Shown: positions 25,427 through 38,959, numbered from the stretch's first letter. The stretch: DNA of 64,000 bases from Leptoclinus maculatus (GCA_032191485.1 JAVDOI010000044.1:946001-1010000); one strand, 5' to 3'. The notes: generated by a model not told the origin, from the letters alone. Numbers and translations are program-made.

Positions 25427-26204
25427 TGTGTGTATCCTATATCCATGAAACGTGGCCTTATCTTCTGCAGGACTTTTTTTAGGTTTTGTAAATGTATTCG
25501 ATGTCGTGGGAACGATTTTGTTTCCGTCATGACTCGAGTTCTGCACAGAGCATCGGGTTCAGAGCGTGAGCGTTGAGTTTATATGTTAATCAGAGTCTTC
25601 CCACCACTGTGGCCTCTGTTGTTGGTAAAGACTCTAAATGTCCTGAGGATCTGAACGCAGCAGAAGACCTGACGGGCTCGACTGTTGTGCACAGATGTTG
25701 CTTCCTCTCTGTGACTCATCAGGGATCCTCGTTCGCTTAAAAACAACAAAACGAGTCATAAATATGAGTTCCACCTGCTCTCTCTGCTGCAGCCAGACAG
25801 GTTGGAGGCAGATGAACACTGTGGCTCCTTGTTTTATTATTGTCTTCCAGTAAAGCAATAAATTAGATTATTAGAAAAGTGTCACAATAATGCAGTGAGG
25901 GTTTGATTCTCACCATCTTAAAGAGTGATTACATTTAGCCTCTCTTCAGGAGAGGTTCTGTTCCCAGCAGCCACATGAACACAAGATTCTCCTTCTAACT
26001 GCTGTTTGTGATTATTACACACAATCCATCTCGTGTCCTTCTTTTCTCTAGTTGTAGTGATCTACATCTATAATGTTTGCTTGTTTCTTTAGGTTTAAGA
26101 TTTAAGCCTCATCTTAAATTACAGTAACTGTACCTCAAAACTGTACTTGTGTAAATGTACTTTGTTACTTCATCCATGTTAAAGTGTTTATTTCTCACTA
26201 CCCT

Positions 26205-26390
26205 AGTCTGGGTTTTGTGTTTCTTTGTAGCTGTTTCATGTCTTTTTTGGGTCGTTTTATATCTTTTTTTCGTTGTTTTGTGTGTTGTCGTAGCTGTTTT
26301 ATGTCTTTTTTTGTGTTATATTGTCATTTATTGGTCGTTTTGTGTCCCTTGGCGGTCTCTTTGCATCTCTTCCTGGTTGGCACGTGTCTC
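26205..26390. repeat. Degenerate T-rich minisatellite
   Basis: Imperfect copies of a unit like GTCGTTTTGTGTCTTTTTGTAGCTGTTTTAT, for example TTTGTAGCTGTTTCATGTC and TCGTAGCTGTTTTATGTC. Two + strand ORFs (26155-26469, 26184-26399) rich in Phe, Val and Leu are products of the repeat and not membrane proteins. Confidence 0.65.
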
Positions 26391-28009
26391 TTCGAGTGAC
26401 ATTTTCCCCCTCACACTCTTGGCCCCTGATGCCGGGGCTAAATGTCCCTTTTTAGTAATCCATCCATGATCTCGCCAGATTTCAATGAAATGTAAAGTGA
26501 CTTCACTCTTTGTGAATACTTGAGTCGTAAAAAAAACTGTATTTGTCAGATGTTTTCTTAACACGCGCGTCACTCCGGGAGATTTAGTCTTCTTGTAGGA
26601 GACGTGTTTTCATGGAGGGAAATGCAATTAGCCGAGCAGTCAGCGGGGATCTCAAATGAAAAGTCACATCTTTTTACGAGTTCATTAGATTTCAGGGGAA
26701 AGCACGGCGGCAGCGGAGGAACCCTTCGACAAACAACCGGCGTACATGCAGTTCGACACAACAAAACTGTCTTTGAGTGATTAAAATATATTGGAAGACG
26801 GATTAGAGAAGGTCAACAGATGCTCCGCTGGCTTGCACAAGATCTGCCACACACTTTGTTTTAAGAGACTCGCGTGTCAGCGGTTGTCAGACAGAAAAAT
26901 GTCCTCAGCCTTTAATTGACTTTTACTGTCTGAGGATAAAACCTCTGCTGCTGTAATGTCACTATTCATTCATATTTAGTCTGCAGATGACTTTGATGTC
27001 GCTGCGTCACGGTTAAAATGAGTTGTGACGTTGCACTGGCAATATGTTTCAGCTATTGTGGCAATTAAAGTGTCACAGAAAGAAAAGAATAATGCTCGAG
27101 GACACAGAGAGGCAGTGCGATGCAGATCAGATCTGAGGGAGACGGAGGAAATGAAATTCAGTCTGACGGGCGACATCTTTAACACTTGACCTCCTTGACA
27201 TTATGGAGAGTGGGCACAGAGGTGCGTCTCTGCTTTGCCGGCCTTTACACTGACTGTGTTCATTTCAGACAATGACATGATCCTACTTACTGCTCTAATA
27301 TTAACACTGTCGACGTCAGGCATTGAATTAATAACTCAAATACCGATTACATTGCTTCTCTCCGCTTCCTCCTGTACGAGACGTTTTCTTTCCCAGCATC
27401 GTATGAGACTGTTTCCAAACGTAGCCTCGACTCGAGAGTCTCCTTCAACACTATAAACTTCTAACTAGTTCTCGTTTTTTAACCCGTCGCTAATTCGTGA
27501 AGAACAAAGGTTGGCGCACACCGGTGTGTAATGCGGTAACCGTGGCAACACAGCTTTTGTAAACGGAGTGGCCTGAAGGGAGGTTGGACATGATGCACAC
27601 ACATGTGGACATGAGCCTCGTACTTCCCGTGCATGTTCATGCTGGAGACGGCGAGCAGCCGTGAGGCGTTCTCCTTCAGTCTGTCGACGAGCCTCCTGTT
27701 CAGGAGAGGCCGTCAGACTCGCACGAAGCCGAAGGGAAATAAACAGAAACATGGTGGGGAGGTGAGGACGGCGCCTTTAACACTGCTGGAGAACATAAAT
27801 CCTTCACGGTCAGATAGTTTTAGGTGGTTTGTGGCTGGATTTACCTGGTCAAGGAGGAGGGGGGGGAAGAAATCAAAGCTTGAAGTGTGAATCGCTGAGC
27901 AAGCTGTTGTCCTCTGAGGAGAGTCCAGCTGGCTGAAGCGTTCTCATTACATCGAGGTTAAAGGGGCATTAAATGATCATGACTTTTAAGACCCGAGTAC
28001 ATTTGATTC

Positions 28010-28245
28010 AGTACAGCTCTGAATCTAGCGCTTGGTGGCCAGACTGGTGATGAATGACCCAAATCTGAGCTGATCCGTATCTGGATGATAAAACTGGCCC
28101 AAACCTGGTCCGAGTGCTGCTTTTGGAGCCTGAAGTGGCCCAAGTCTGCATCCTCAATGACACCACCAAAATGCGGCATTGGTCCACCTCCTTACACATG
28201 TCTGTACTCTGGTAGTGGTGCATTGTCAGCATTACGTGATGCAAA
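28010..28245. mobile_element. Probable dispersed repeat, class unknown
   Basis: The recurring words GGCCCAAACCTGGTCC, GAGTGCTGCTTTTGGAGCC and GTGGCCCAAGTCTG resemble a teleost dispersed repeat that I have seen elsewhere. No ends could be placed. Confidence 0.35.
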
Positions 28246-30094
28246 ACAAATTACAGAATAGAAGGTCAGTTTTAGAGGATAGACATCCCAAAGAATTGCT
28301 CAAACAATAAACATAAAACTTCTTTAAAACTCACCCAAACGTGCACTTTAGTGGAGATCGTAATGTTTCTAAATGAAACAAAATGTCAGGCTGCATGTCG
28401 GGCAAATGGTTTTTAAAATGTTGCATGAGACATCTAGAATAGCTGTGGGCTATAATCTTTTTTTTGCCTCTATTTGTTTTTTAAATTTGGGGAACTGGCA
28501 CCGTTAAAAGTATGCCGAATTAGCTATTAGCGGTTCCTGTTTGCAATGTACTCGTGGACGTACAGACTGCTATCACCAGATTGCTTTTATATTGAAGAAA
28601 AGTAAGAAACCTGCTGTTTCTCAGGCAATTTCAGGAGTTGTGAGGATCGAGCAGATCTGAGCTGGAGGGACGTGCTCCTCACTCGGAGAACTGAGGTTAC
28701 AATGTAACCGAATGTCCTCCTAAATTTAACGAATATTTACTGGGGAACATAACGAGAAAATCAAGAGTTTAAGGAGTTAATTGAAGACGGAGCTAATAGA
28801 CGTAAACATCATTTGTTTTCCACTGGCTGAACAAGGCTGCAGTTTTGGCAGCGATTCAGTAGCTGGGACGAGAACAATTCCATTTAAAGTCTCCAGTTAG
28901 TTGAATTGATTCCACGTTAAGCTCGGTCACCAGAGACAATCGGCACAAACAGGAAAGGAGGAGATTGTGTCTGTAAATATTTAGCTCATTCATGCCTCAC
29001 AGTGAACTTAAAGTTTTACTAAGAACTGAATTCCAGCACTATAATGTTTTTTTGTTGTCGTATTCTTTTCTTAAGCTTTGCATTTTTATTATAAAAAATA
29101 ATATTGCTTCAACAGAAGAGCATCGAGGTGAAGTGATGGAGAATAGCTGGTGTTGCATTGTATAATGCGGACCATTACAGGAGCCGCAGAGACTATCATG
29201 ACTCACATTAGATTAGACCGGGCTTCTCTCATTGTCCCCAGGGCCACATTCATCTTGTGGCAGTCACCAAATATTGACTGTAATGGTGACAAATGTGGTC
29301 GGCATAGTACAACACTTTATAGCTTATATTGTGCTCTCCTGTATAAGGCCAGTTCATTACTGGAATTCATTATATATGTGCAGGACAGACTGGGGTGATG
29401 CTGCGAGAATTGAAAAGGCACCAATTTACTTTTAACAATATGCAAGGCTCCCCTAATCCCTCGCCATAGACCTCATCAGTGGAACGGATGACCGTGAATA
29501 TGCAGGCCATGAATCTTGAACCGCCGCCGCTCCATTTCGGTTGTTTTAAAACACCCCAGTTGTAGAAGTTGCTTTTGCTGGCAGTGCTGAAATTCAAAGT
29601 ATGGAACTCCGGAGTGCGGCAGCTGATCAATCCTGATCAACGTCGCAGGCCCTCGCCCCGCCTTTTATACAGATTCGTTATCAAAACCCTTTAGTTAGCG
29701 GGATCCCGCGGTGTCACATGTTGGTTTATGTAACTCGTGGACAGGGTTCGCCGTGCGGCGTGCTACACCCCGAGCCTGGTGTGCTGCCCTAGTTAAAGGG
29801 GTATTTTAAGAGTTCCCACACGGGTTCATTTGCCCTCGTCTCCTTCTCCAGTGCAGCCTTTTTCCTTCTAAAGCATCCTTTTTAGTGTCGCACCGGAGAG
29901 AAGCAGCCCGAGACAATTGTTACACCGTTGTCCTGTTGCAGAATGACAACTCTCATCCATCTTTTAGCTCATATCGGTTGTTAAAACGCCAGTTTGCTAA
30001 TGCAAAGAACAGCAGGAAGTGTACTTTCACTGGATTACATTGGTGATGTCGTCCAACAGCACCAGAGCAGCCAAGTCTACGCACGACCTTTACA

Positions 30095-30330
30095 TATGGC
30101 TTTTTTAAATTCTCATTTACGTGAGCGATGCAGTAAATTAATTGTCATAGGAGGAGAATCACTTCATACGGACAAAGTGCTTCACAATAAAAGATAAAAT
30201 GAAAATGTCATTACTCTGGAAATTACGAGGTAAAATGCCAAAAGCGTAATAGATTAAAAGCATATTACAATTAAGCCCACAATTGCCAATAAGACATTTA
30301 CTTCACTGTGCTCGTTTGACAAGCGTAATT
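30095..30330. promoter_or_regulatory. Candidate enhancer-like AT-rich block
   Basis: Dense homeodomain-like words in repeat-free sequence: GTAAATTAATTGTCAT, AAAGCGTAATAGATTAAAAG, ATTACAATTAAGC and AAGCGTAATTTAAATGG. It is the longest such block in the intron. There is no coding signal. Confidence 0.3.
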
Positions 30331-32558
30331 TAAATGGCTAGAAGCACATCTGGTCTCTGACCGTTGAGACTGAACCACATCACACGGAGAGAACTGTGGC
30401 TCCACATGGTCTAAAGCCATGAGCATGAGGAGACTCGTTCTTTATTTTTTAATAGTTTTAGGGGACGTTTCATGCAAGGACAACTCAGTGACGTTCGGCG
30501 CCAAAAGCACCAAGGCACCTTTTAGCATCTGTATGAGACACGCAGGGCTTTCGACTAACTCCAATGTAAACCCATCAACGTCTTTATTAGACGATCAGAG
30601 CAACTGACTGAGGAGGTCGAGTTGGATGGACGGGTCAAACAAACACAGGACTTTCACCCAGGAGGCCGCTGGTCGTGTCATGTGAGAAACCAAGTCGATG
30701 TTGACTTACTTTACTTACATACCAACAAGGAACTTTCTTTTCTGTGTTGATTCTGGTGGTCCCTGTGGACAAAAAGTCCCTTTAGAAAACCTAATTTTAC
30801 TGCAGAATAACTCTATAGAAATAGACCATCTTCTCTCTGATGGTCTCTTTACTGATGGAGGTCTGATAGAGGATCAGGATTGAACTAAGACTGATTCAGA
30901 ACCAGTCAAAAGTTCCTCACAGTAGCTTTAACTAACTCCAGAGGGGAACCTAGAGCGTCGATGATCAACGAGTTGAGAGTGAGAAACGTTTCAGACTGGA
31001 GACGTAAAGGAGACCTCGTGGCTCACATCCTATATATCTGCTTTACGCTGTTATCTGGAACAAACTGTGTCCGTGATTATGTGAAGTTGTGTTTGAAGAC
31101 TTCATGAATAGGCACACAACAGCGTTTAGGCTGCATTGAGTTCTGTGGAGGAGAGCAGCGACACATTGATTTAATGACGTGACCCAGCGGCGGCTCACAG
31201 TCAATGTTTTCTGCCGTCACCATTTTTATCTTCTGCTGTGATTCAGATGAATGCAATTTCAATAACGCTCCCGTCAAACGGCACCGGAGTCATTTTAATG
31301 ACTTCGGCCCGACTTTTGGAGACATTTAATTAGGATGTTATTTGAAACAGTCTTTTCCCGCTGCGTTCTGTTATTTCTGCTTCTCTCCGTGACCTGATGT
31401 AACGACGTACGATCTCCTGTCTGGTTTCATTCACCGCGCTGGAGACGAATCATGCATTTTGAAATGTTTGGTGGTGATAGGTTTCTAACCCTGTCAGCAG
31501 TAAAGGAGGTACAGTTCATAACGGAGGCTCATCACTTCACAGCCTCCTGATCAGCAAGTTGGTGGAGACCTTTTTTGTAATTAAATTTTAAATCTCCCCC
31601 CTCCTTTCAGTTATTTGAAGAGCTTCGATCTTGATGATTTGTCAAACAGATCATTTTCAAAGTTAATCTATGACCTCCATCAACCTCTACAATACTAATT
31701 ACAACAGAGCAAACCGATGTGAATATTGTACCAGCGTGGAAGTCTGAATGAACTGTTTGTTGTACAGCAGAATGAATGATTAAAATGGATATCAATGGAT
31801 TAAATGAATTTAAGTTTTAATATTTGTTTGCAACTTTACTAGTTTATCTGCAACTTGAGCGCGACAGTCATTTGTGGAAACGGGACACTTCTACCGTTTA
31901 CAATCTGCCTTTTTTTTTATGTATACTTTTGGTGTTATAGTTTATCTTTATAGCTGAAATAAAGCACCGCGCTGCTCACTCATACAGCGCTGCCCTTCAT
32001 CACGAAGGAGCTGAAATTGCAGCCCGTTGGCAGGGATTCATTAGTAACAGAGACACTTATTTACGGTCTATATATTTTGTTCTGTGAAGCAGCTCATTGG
32101 TGCCTCCTGTCCAGTGAGCTCATCTTCAGATTGCTCTTTGCAGAAAGCTCCTGTTTTGACATCACGTTTCCCGTGTCAGGAGCAACAGCCGACGCCAGAC
32201 AGACGCTCGAATCGCTACATGGATTCCAATCATGCGGTGCCCACTAGGATTTCATCTCCAAGCAGTCGTGACCCCTGCGAACCCGCAGACAGATGTGTCT
32301 GGCATCCAAAATGAACAGACACGGCGGGAGGTGGGAAAACGAGCCGCTCTGAGAGCTTGTTAGTGCATCACTCCGTCTTGTGCGAAGTGCCGGGGATGTT
32401 GTTTGCTCCAGCAGATCGCAGAGGTGTGTGTTTTTTAGGGTTTTTTTTAAACTCCCTTGCACACCGATTCCTCCGGCATTTTCATCTCCCACTTTTGGCT
32501 CAGGCTCAGTTTCATCTATCAGATCCCAAGAAGTGCAATTTCCTGTTTTTTTTGTCTT

Positions 32559-32559
<1 letters not shown>

Positions 32560-32599
<40 letters not shown>
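32560..32599. repeat. (AT)n microsatellite, about 20 units
   Basis: An uninterrupted AT dinucleotide run. ORFs crossing it on both strands (YIYIYI) are artefacts. Confidence 0.95.
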
Positions 32600-32603
<4 letters not shown>

Positions 32604-34229
32604 GCTGTCTGTGTGATCGACCACAGTGTATCAGCCACGGGGCTCATATTCGCAGTAGATTTGGTTAATGCAATATCTCTCACATTGAATAATGTATTTT
32701 AGGTAAAAAAGAAAGAACATGAGAAGTGATGCAGCCTCTTCCTGGGTCTAATTAAAAGTGAGCTGTTTGGTTAGAGGGGGAGGAAAGAGTGAGCGACATG
32801 AAAGCAAAGATCAAAATGTGACTGGTGGAGGCCGACTGTCAGCAGTGAACTTCATTCAAACGCATCTCTGAACCAATCAATCCCGCAAATTGTTGTTTGA
32901 TTTCTCCTCTTCAACCCCGACGGTAAATGAACGCCCCGAGGTCTCCCAGTGTTCATCATCTACATATAGAGGAGTGCAAAGCACAAGGAGCTGTTTTGAT
33001 TGTCTCTTGTGGTGCAGCTTTTATCAAAATGTGAGGCTGTTGTGGTTCCTGCAGGATGCCTGATCCCGTGCAGCGAGAGCTGGAGCTATCAAGAGGTGTT
33101 GTCTTTGCCATTGAATCCACACATCAGGTGCTTAAACAGGAGAAAGAAAGCAGGCGAGAGGAGTGGAGGTAGCAGGAGTTGCTAATGGTGTTACAAATGT
33201 CATCACAGCAGGAGGTGCAAATGTTGCCCAGGACAAACCAGCCTTCACAGGGAGATTCTGGTGTGCGATCGATTGCACAACGTTTGCAGCCGCTAAAAAT
33301 GGAAATGGTATAGAGACGGGTTGAAGGGAGCCACAGTTTTGGTTTCATGTGTTTATTTGTTTTTAAGGAACAAATACAATCAGTCTGCATCATGAAATGG
33401 TTCCATCTGAGGTAAATAAGAGTTCTAAGGGAGAACTGATCAGTTTATTAATACATCATTAATAAGGATCGGCTAAAGAGATTTCTTTCAGTCCAACGAG
33501 GGGCGAGCGGAGTGCTTTAGTGGACCAAAGGTCCAGTTTATCCATCGGGGAGTTATTTTTTTCCGTCTCTCGGACGCTGCTACTCATCCAAAATGAGACG
33601 TAGCTTTTTAAAACATCTAGTTATTCATAAACCAAGTTCTAATCTTCGAGAAGAGGTTTGATGTTTCCCTCTTCATCATCATCACCTCTTTTGCATCCGT
33701 CCTCTGCTTCTCACCTGTGTTCCTCATCCTCTTTGTTCGGTGAGGGATTTCTTGGTACGACAGACCACCTTATTCCACCCTTATCTCGTCACTGACCTCT
33801 CCTTTTGTTCACACCAGACGGCTCTTCAAAAAGCTCCCACACAAAAGCCCGACAATCATTTCCACTGTTTCATACACATTCTCCTTCAGTCCTTTGATCT
33901 GCAGCCTCTCACCTGCCTCCTTATCTCCTCTTGTTTCCTTTGAATCACAAAGCTTTAGATCCGATAGGAAGCAGTGATTCAGATTTTGGTGGGAAAGTTT
34001 TTTTTTTTTATTCTTATTATTCTTTATGTATTCAGGAATGTCCACAAAACATCTTCTCACTTGCTGTGATGGAAACGAATCCTTTCTTCCTGTCGCGGTG
34101 ATCTGATCTCACATCAGTTCTTTGCCCGGTAGGCTACAGGAAACAACATCAGATCATTTATTTCATATCTTCAACACACACCTGCCGTAAATCAATATCA
34201 TATTTCAAGCAGAAGATTGTACCTGAGAA

Positions 34230-34470
34230 AAAAGACAACGGAAAATAATTGCTTTTTGAAGATTTTCATAGACCGCTAATTAGGAGAGTACATAAAGACC
34301 TCCCTGACAAACGGGTCAATTAACTCTCTTCCTACTAAGGCCGCTGCATAGTTTCCTGTCACTACGAAGGCAGTTATTGTTACCTTTAGTAGTGGGAACA
34401 GAAAAAGGCATGAAGGTCCTTGTGTAACGGCGTCGTAATGAGAGTCCTTAAAGCAGAAGTTCACCACCTT
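34230..34470. promoter_or_regulatory. Candidate enhancer-like block
   Basis: GAAAATAATTGC, ACCGCTAATTAGGAG, GGTCAATTAAC, CAGTTATTGTTACC and GGCGTCGTAATGAG lie within 220 nt of repeat-free sequence. The basis is motif density only. Confidence 0.25.
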
Positions 34471-34769
34471 TTATATGTGGCTGTCCAATCAGTGTTGGTG
34501 GTAAAGGCGCTCATTAGAGGTCATTAGAAGCAATACATTCCTCAGTGTGTAACCGTGTTGACAGAGAAAGCTGAGTTCTCCTGCTCGTGGAGCCATGCCG
34601 GCGGTGCATACGTGTACCCAGGATGCATTGCACGTGAGCTTCCGATGCCCGAGGGTCCTCACCGGACATATCCTCTTGCACGGATGATGCAGCCTTAGCC
34701 TCAACCTCTCTCTGCTGCATTTACTTCTGTCGGTGCATTTGGTAATGTAGCTAGTTTGCAATACAAGCG

Positions 34770-34930
34770 GAGAGAATACGGAAGTTCTGTTTTTGAGCGG
34801 GCATCTAGAGCCCGGAGGAAGAGACTACGACTCCCAGCCGGAACTAGCAGCTTGTAGTTTGTCCTTTTTATCCGACTACGTCACTGTCACGTCGGGTGAC
34901 GCTGCGGGAAGAACGACGAATTTTGCAGCT
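34770..34930. promoter_or_regulatory. Promoter-like cluster (ETS-like, ZNF143-like, CRE-like words)
   Basis: ATACGGAAGTTC (ETS-like), GACTACGACTCCCAG (close to the ACTACAAYTCCCAG word bound by ZNF143), GCCGGAACT, GACTACGTCACTGTCACGTC (CRE-like) and GGGTGACGCTGCGGGAAG follow one another in a CpG-containing stretch within an AT-rich intron. This mix is typical of housekeeping-type promoters. No first exon with a donor and open frame was recognised downstream, so an internal promoter or a decayed relic are both possible. Confidence 0.3.
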
Positions 34931-35839
34931 GCTAAGTTGTCTTTCTCGGTCGGACATCTTTAGAACAAAACATGCTCGTACATTACGAAGTTTATTAGAA
35001 CTTTATTGATAAAATACTTCACAATAAGACATGCAGTTGGTTAACGGAGACTTATTGCTGAAAAGTCCATGTTTTTAAAACAGTATAAATAGACCGTCTT
35101 CCATCGATTATGCTTCAGGGGTGGGCTTGATGCAGGTCCACTGAGCTCAACGACGGCGTCTTCTGTTTTTTTCAGATGTCTAGTCCTAAGTAATGCCACT
35201 GCAGTTTTAAAACCTTAAAACATTTATTTCTTTAAGTCGTGCAATCCTGTCACATCTTTGAGAACAATCCAGGTCGACGCTGACATTTGTCCTCGTGTCC
35301 CGGTGCCTCGTGAGACATGCAGCGTGAGTGAAAGTGTGTCAGGATTATTCCAGCGTGTCAACGGAGACACGCAGGCTCAGCGTGACCCCCCGCGGTCAAA
35401 ACCCTCCAACCACACACCTTTTTGGCCAACTCTTTGCACCGGCAGCCCACCGGTAAGCTGCGGGCGCGTCGCAGGTTCAAAAAAAGAACCCGGAGGCTCT
35501 TTGGGCTGCAAGCCAACGTTTTAATAAGCCGACTGTGTACCTGTTGAGGCGCAACCTGACTGGAGGGCATGTTTTGACACGAGGCTACACAATGTTCTTA
35601 ACATCCTCACCCAGGGGCTTCAGGCACGGCCGATTAGAAATTAAAAAAGCACAGCGGGGGAGACGGAACAAACACTTGATTGTATTCTGAATACACAATG
35701 AAGACGTTGTTGTTGTTTTGGAAACCATTTGTGTTCGCCTTGACATTTGCAAAAGTCCCACTGCGCTCAGATTTTTAACGAGTGCCAGCCTTGTCACCGG
35801 AGTAGTTCATTTGAGATCTTATGAGGGCGGTGGATATTG

Positions 35840-36110
35840 TGGATGACGGCACCTAATCAATTAGATCCGTCCCTGCTACTGTGAGAAACAGATCTTAGTC
35901 TGTGTCTTTATGAAGCAGTATTAATCTTAAGTCTCCTAACAAACACCATTAGGCTTCTCTCAACACGGAGCGTCTCTGTGTTCAAGCCATCGTTAATTAG
36001 CGTCATCATCCCCCGATTGTTTACTCGTGGCGAATGATCATTTAATTAGGTAACTTCAGATGGAGGATCCAAATATTATGGATGGATCGTAACGAGATCA
36101 GTAGCAAACG
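35840..36110. promoter_or_regulatory. Candidate enhancer-like block with three TAATTA-type sites
   Basis: CCTAATCAATTAGATCC (35852-35868), CGTTAATTAGCGTCATC (35991-36007) and CATTTAATTAGGTAAC (36039-36054) are homeodomain-type sites spaced through repeat-free sequence. The last is next to ATGATCA. The density of intact palindromic sites is higher than in the surrounding intron. Conservation was not tested. Confidence 0.3.
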
Positions 36111-36559
36111 GCTCCTGCAGCGGCTTAAGGAAGCTTAACTCCGTAGGACAAGTATCAATCACATTTATATGTAAATAGATGTAATTATCTGTTCTAATCA
36201 TCACACATTACTCGTGAGGCAGAAGGGAGAGAAGGGGGCTCGTTGCTTTGATTCTGTGAAAGTGGCAGAAGTGTGAAGGAGACAAAGCCACTCAAAGACG
36301 TTCAGCGCTCAGCCGGGAAATGTTCCAAACGGGCTGTAAAGTAACACCCACTTATTAGAAATCCTCCTGAGAAAAAGAGTCACTAAATGGCGAGACATTG
36401 ATGCCGTTTCTTTGTTTTTCCTCGAGGAACACCAAGGTTAGTCGTTTTTTTTTAAAATAAGAAAGTAACCAATCTGCAGAGAAAGTCTTCATGAGTCAGA
36501 CTGATATTGTGTTTCCAGTATTTTTCTCATCAAGTCTTTTGGTCGTAATGTGAGGCCTT

Positions 36560-36800
36560 TTTAAAGGTGCAGTGATTTGGTTTTGGCGGCATTTAGTGGC
36601 GAGGTTGCAGATTGCAACCAACTGAAATTTCTCCCGCGTGTCAAACACGTAGAGAACTACGATGATCCGACGCTAGGATGTGGAAATATTATTGTCCGTA
36701 TCTGTAGCCAGTGTTGTTGGTTTGTCCCTTCTGGGCTACGGTAGAAACATGGCGGCACTGGCACAAGAGGTCACAAGTCTACCCAACAAACTTAAATTTT
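36560..36800. mobile_element. Diverged dispersed fish repeat
   Basis: AAAGGTGCAGTGATTTGG, GGCGGCATTTAGTGGCGAGG, TTGCAGATTGCAACCAACTG, GAGAACTACGATG, CCAGTGTTGTTGGTTTGTCC and TACGGTAGAAACATGGCGG occur in an order that I recognise from a repeat widespread in percomorph fish. It is non-coding. Class and ends are not established. Confidence 0.65.
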
Positions 36801-37630
36801 ATACATTTCAAATTTAATACATTTCAATTATTTTTATTTTGTTGACCTAAAAACAAGTCAAATTTATTTAAATAATTCAGGAATCACCCATAAAACACTC
36901 ACCAAGGGGCGAATTCACGTAAGGATTGTGCGGCTTCTGCGGGACGCTACACCTGCACAAATAAGACAAAAAGAAACCGTGTTATTCTTAAAGCAGGTGG
37001 TGTTACTCCTTTGCTATTTGCATCTATTTAAATGTGGTAACGTGCAGACATTTGGCACAAGAAATGGACTCCTTCCCATGCAAATGAGCCTCACTGCAAA
37101 AACCAAAACGATGAGCGCTGTCACACTCCGTGACAGCGAGATTACCAGCGTCTTCAGAGAGTTGGTGGGAACTGAAGCCAGGAGAAGACGTCGTCGTGCT
37201 CCGCTAAAATTCATTTAGTTTGGGATGCAGTGGCAGGATGCAAAAAAAGTTGAAAAATGAATGAATAAAGCTCCCCTACATGTCTAATTAATAGAAAAAT
37301 AAGCTTATTAAACAAACTAATGAAGTCTTCTTATCTTCTGGCCGTATTTGCGCTGTGATATCATTAGTGCATATCTTCTGTGGATAAGACCTTGAGACGG
37401 GCAGCTAGCGAGTCCCCGCAAGTGTGTAACTGGAGGATCAAATCCCCCCCCAGGCCACTAAAGCCCACACAAATACAAAGGAACATGAGCTGGTGGCTCC
37501 AGCGCTGGATACAAATGGAGATTTTTCATTGCGTATTTAAAAAAACAACACATCCTGGCTTTCTCTCCTCCTTTAGTGGCCGGCAGCTCAAGAGTTTGTC
37601 TGCAGGAATCTGAAGTCACAAGGTCAGCCT

Positions 37631-37670
37631 GAAGGGGGGAGGAGGGGAGGGAGGAGGGGGAGGAGGGGGA
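37631..37670 (+). repeat. G-rich polypurine tract with G-quadruplex potential
   Basis: Forty nt of only G and A with five runs of three or more G separated by one or two A. The + strand, which is the transcribed RNA sense of shisa6, meets the usual G-quadruplex pattern. Confidence 0.8.
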
Positions 37671-38763
37671 CAACAGACTGTGACTGGAAAAAAAACCATG
37701 TCAGGAGAGCATGCTGCACTCAGGAGCAGCGACACACAATCCCCAATCAATGAAGTAGAAACGAAGATCCTCGGCCTCGAGGGGCCCTCGAGGCGGGAAG
37801 TCGTCGTGCCGAGCCGCCGGCTCTCTGTTCTCTTTGGGAGAGGAGGGACGGCTGTCTGAACCACACAGACACACACTGATCTGTCAGAATTATAGAAGAG
37901 GGACTGAAAGGACGACAGACTCTCAAGTAGGGGCCGCCTCCTCTCTCCTCCGGCTCTGGAGGGGTTCACATCGGAAACACAAACAAGTGTTCTTCGCTCA
38001 CTTGTTCAGGGTGACTTTCCAGTTCACTCCGAGTAGTTCACGGTGAACTCAAAAATCCGTCGCGTCTCATCTGAAACGCTCCCGTAGATTGAAGCGAGAG
38101 ACGAAAACATTTAGATTTAGCATTCCGTATACAGTCGGTTACAGCCGCCTCATAATTGCAAAAGTCGTTAAAAAGATCTCCGTTGAAATTTTCCAGTTTG
38201 TGGCGTCTTCACAAAGTCTGCCTTCGTTGATTGAATCATCTCATCAGCTGCTTTGTGCCAAACTACCAACGTAATTACGGTGAAAACATGGAGCGTAATT
38301 ATGGAAATCTTTCTAATACTCTGCTGCTTTTCCTTTTAAAAACGAAACCTGATAAGAAAGTCTTCACTAAATTGCTTCTGACGTATACTATTGTCTTGTG
38401 TTTGTGTCGGGAGTCTCTCATCAGGAGCTCCACTCTGTAGAAGTTCTCTCAGTACAGATGCAAGCGCAAAACTAATTCCAAAGAAAAGGAGCTATACGGT
38501 GTCCTTAATCACCTCAAGAAGCACTGAAACTTTGGGTGTTTTTTATGTCAAAATGCAGCCAAAAGTATGCGGACACTCAAAAATGAATTAGTATGAAGGT
38601 ATGAAGGTCGAGGGCTCTGTTCTAACAGAACATTCTGAACGTCAGAGACTTCTATGCACCAATTTATGACGTAAAAATGTCTTCCTGCATTATATTCCGT
38701 TATATTATATTATCTCCTGTAGATCTTCTCTCATGTTCATGTTCATGTTATCGCTGCTGAGGC

Positions 38764-38790
38764 CACACACACACACACACACACACACAC
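38764..38790. repeat. (CA)n microsatellite
   Basis: Twenty-seven nt of uninterrupted CA dinucleotide. Confidence 0.95.
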
Positions 38791-38959
38791 GTTCAACTCT
38801 TCTTTTTGTTTTGATTAAATATGCATGTGGCAGCTATTCACGTCAATACATTCATTTTAATTAATTTATAAACCCCCCGGACTTTAACAGGTCATGTTTA
38901 AGCAATAACGTCTGTGTAATTTGTTTTCTGCACATTTCACACATACAGAGTTCTTTTGA

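Noticed and set aside
26155..26469. Hydrophobic Val/Leu/Phe ORFs resembling membrane helices.
   Set aside because: Encoded by the T-rich minisatellite at 26205-26390.
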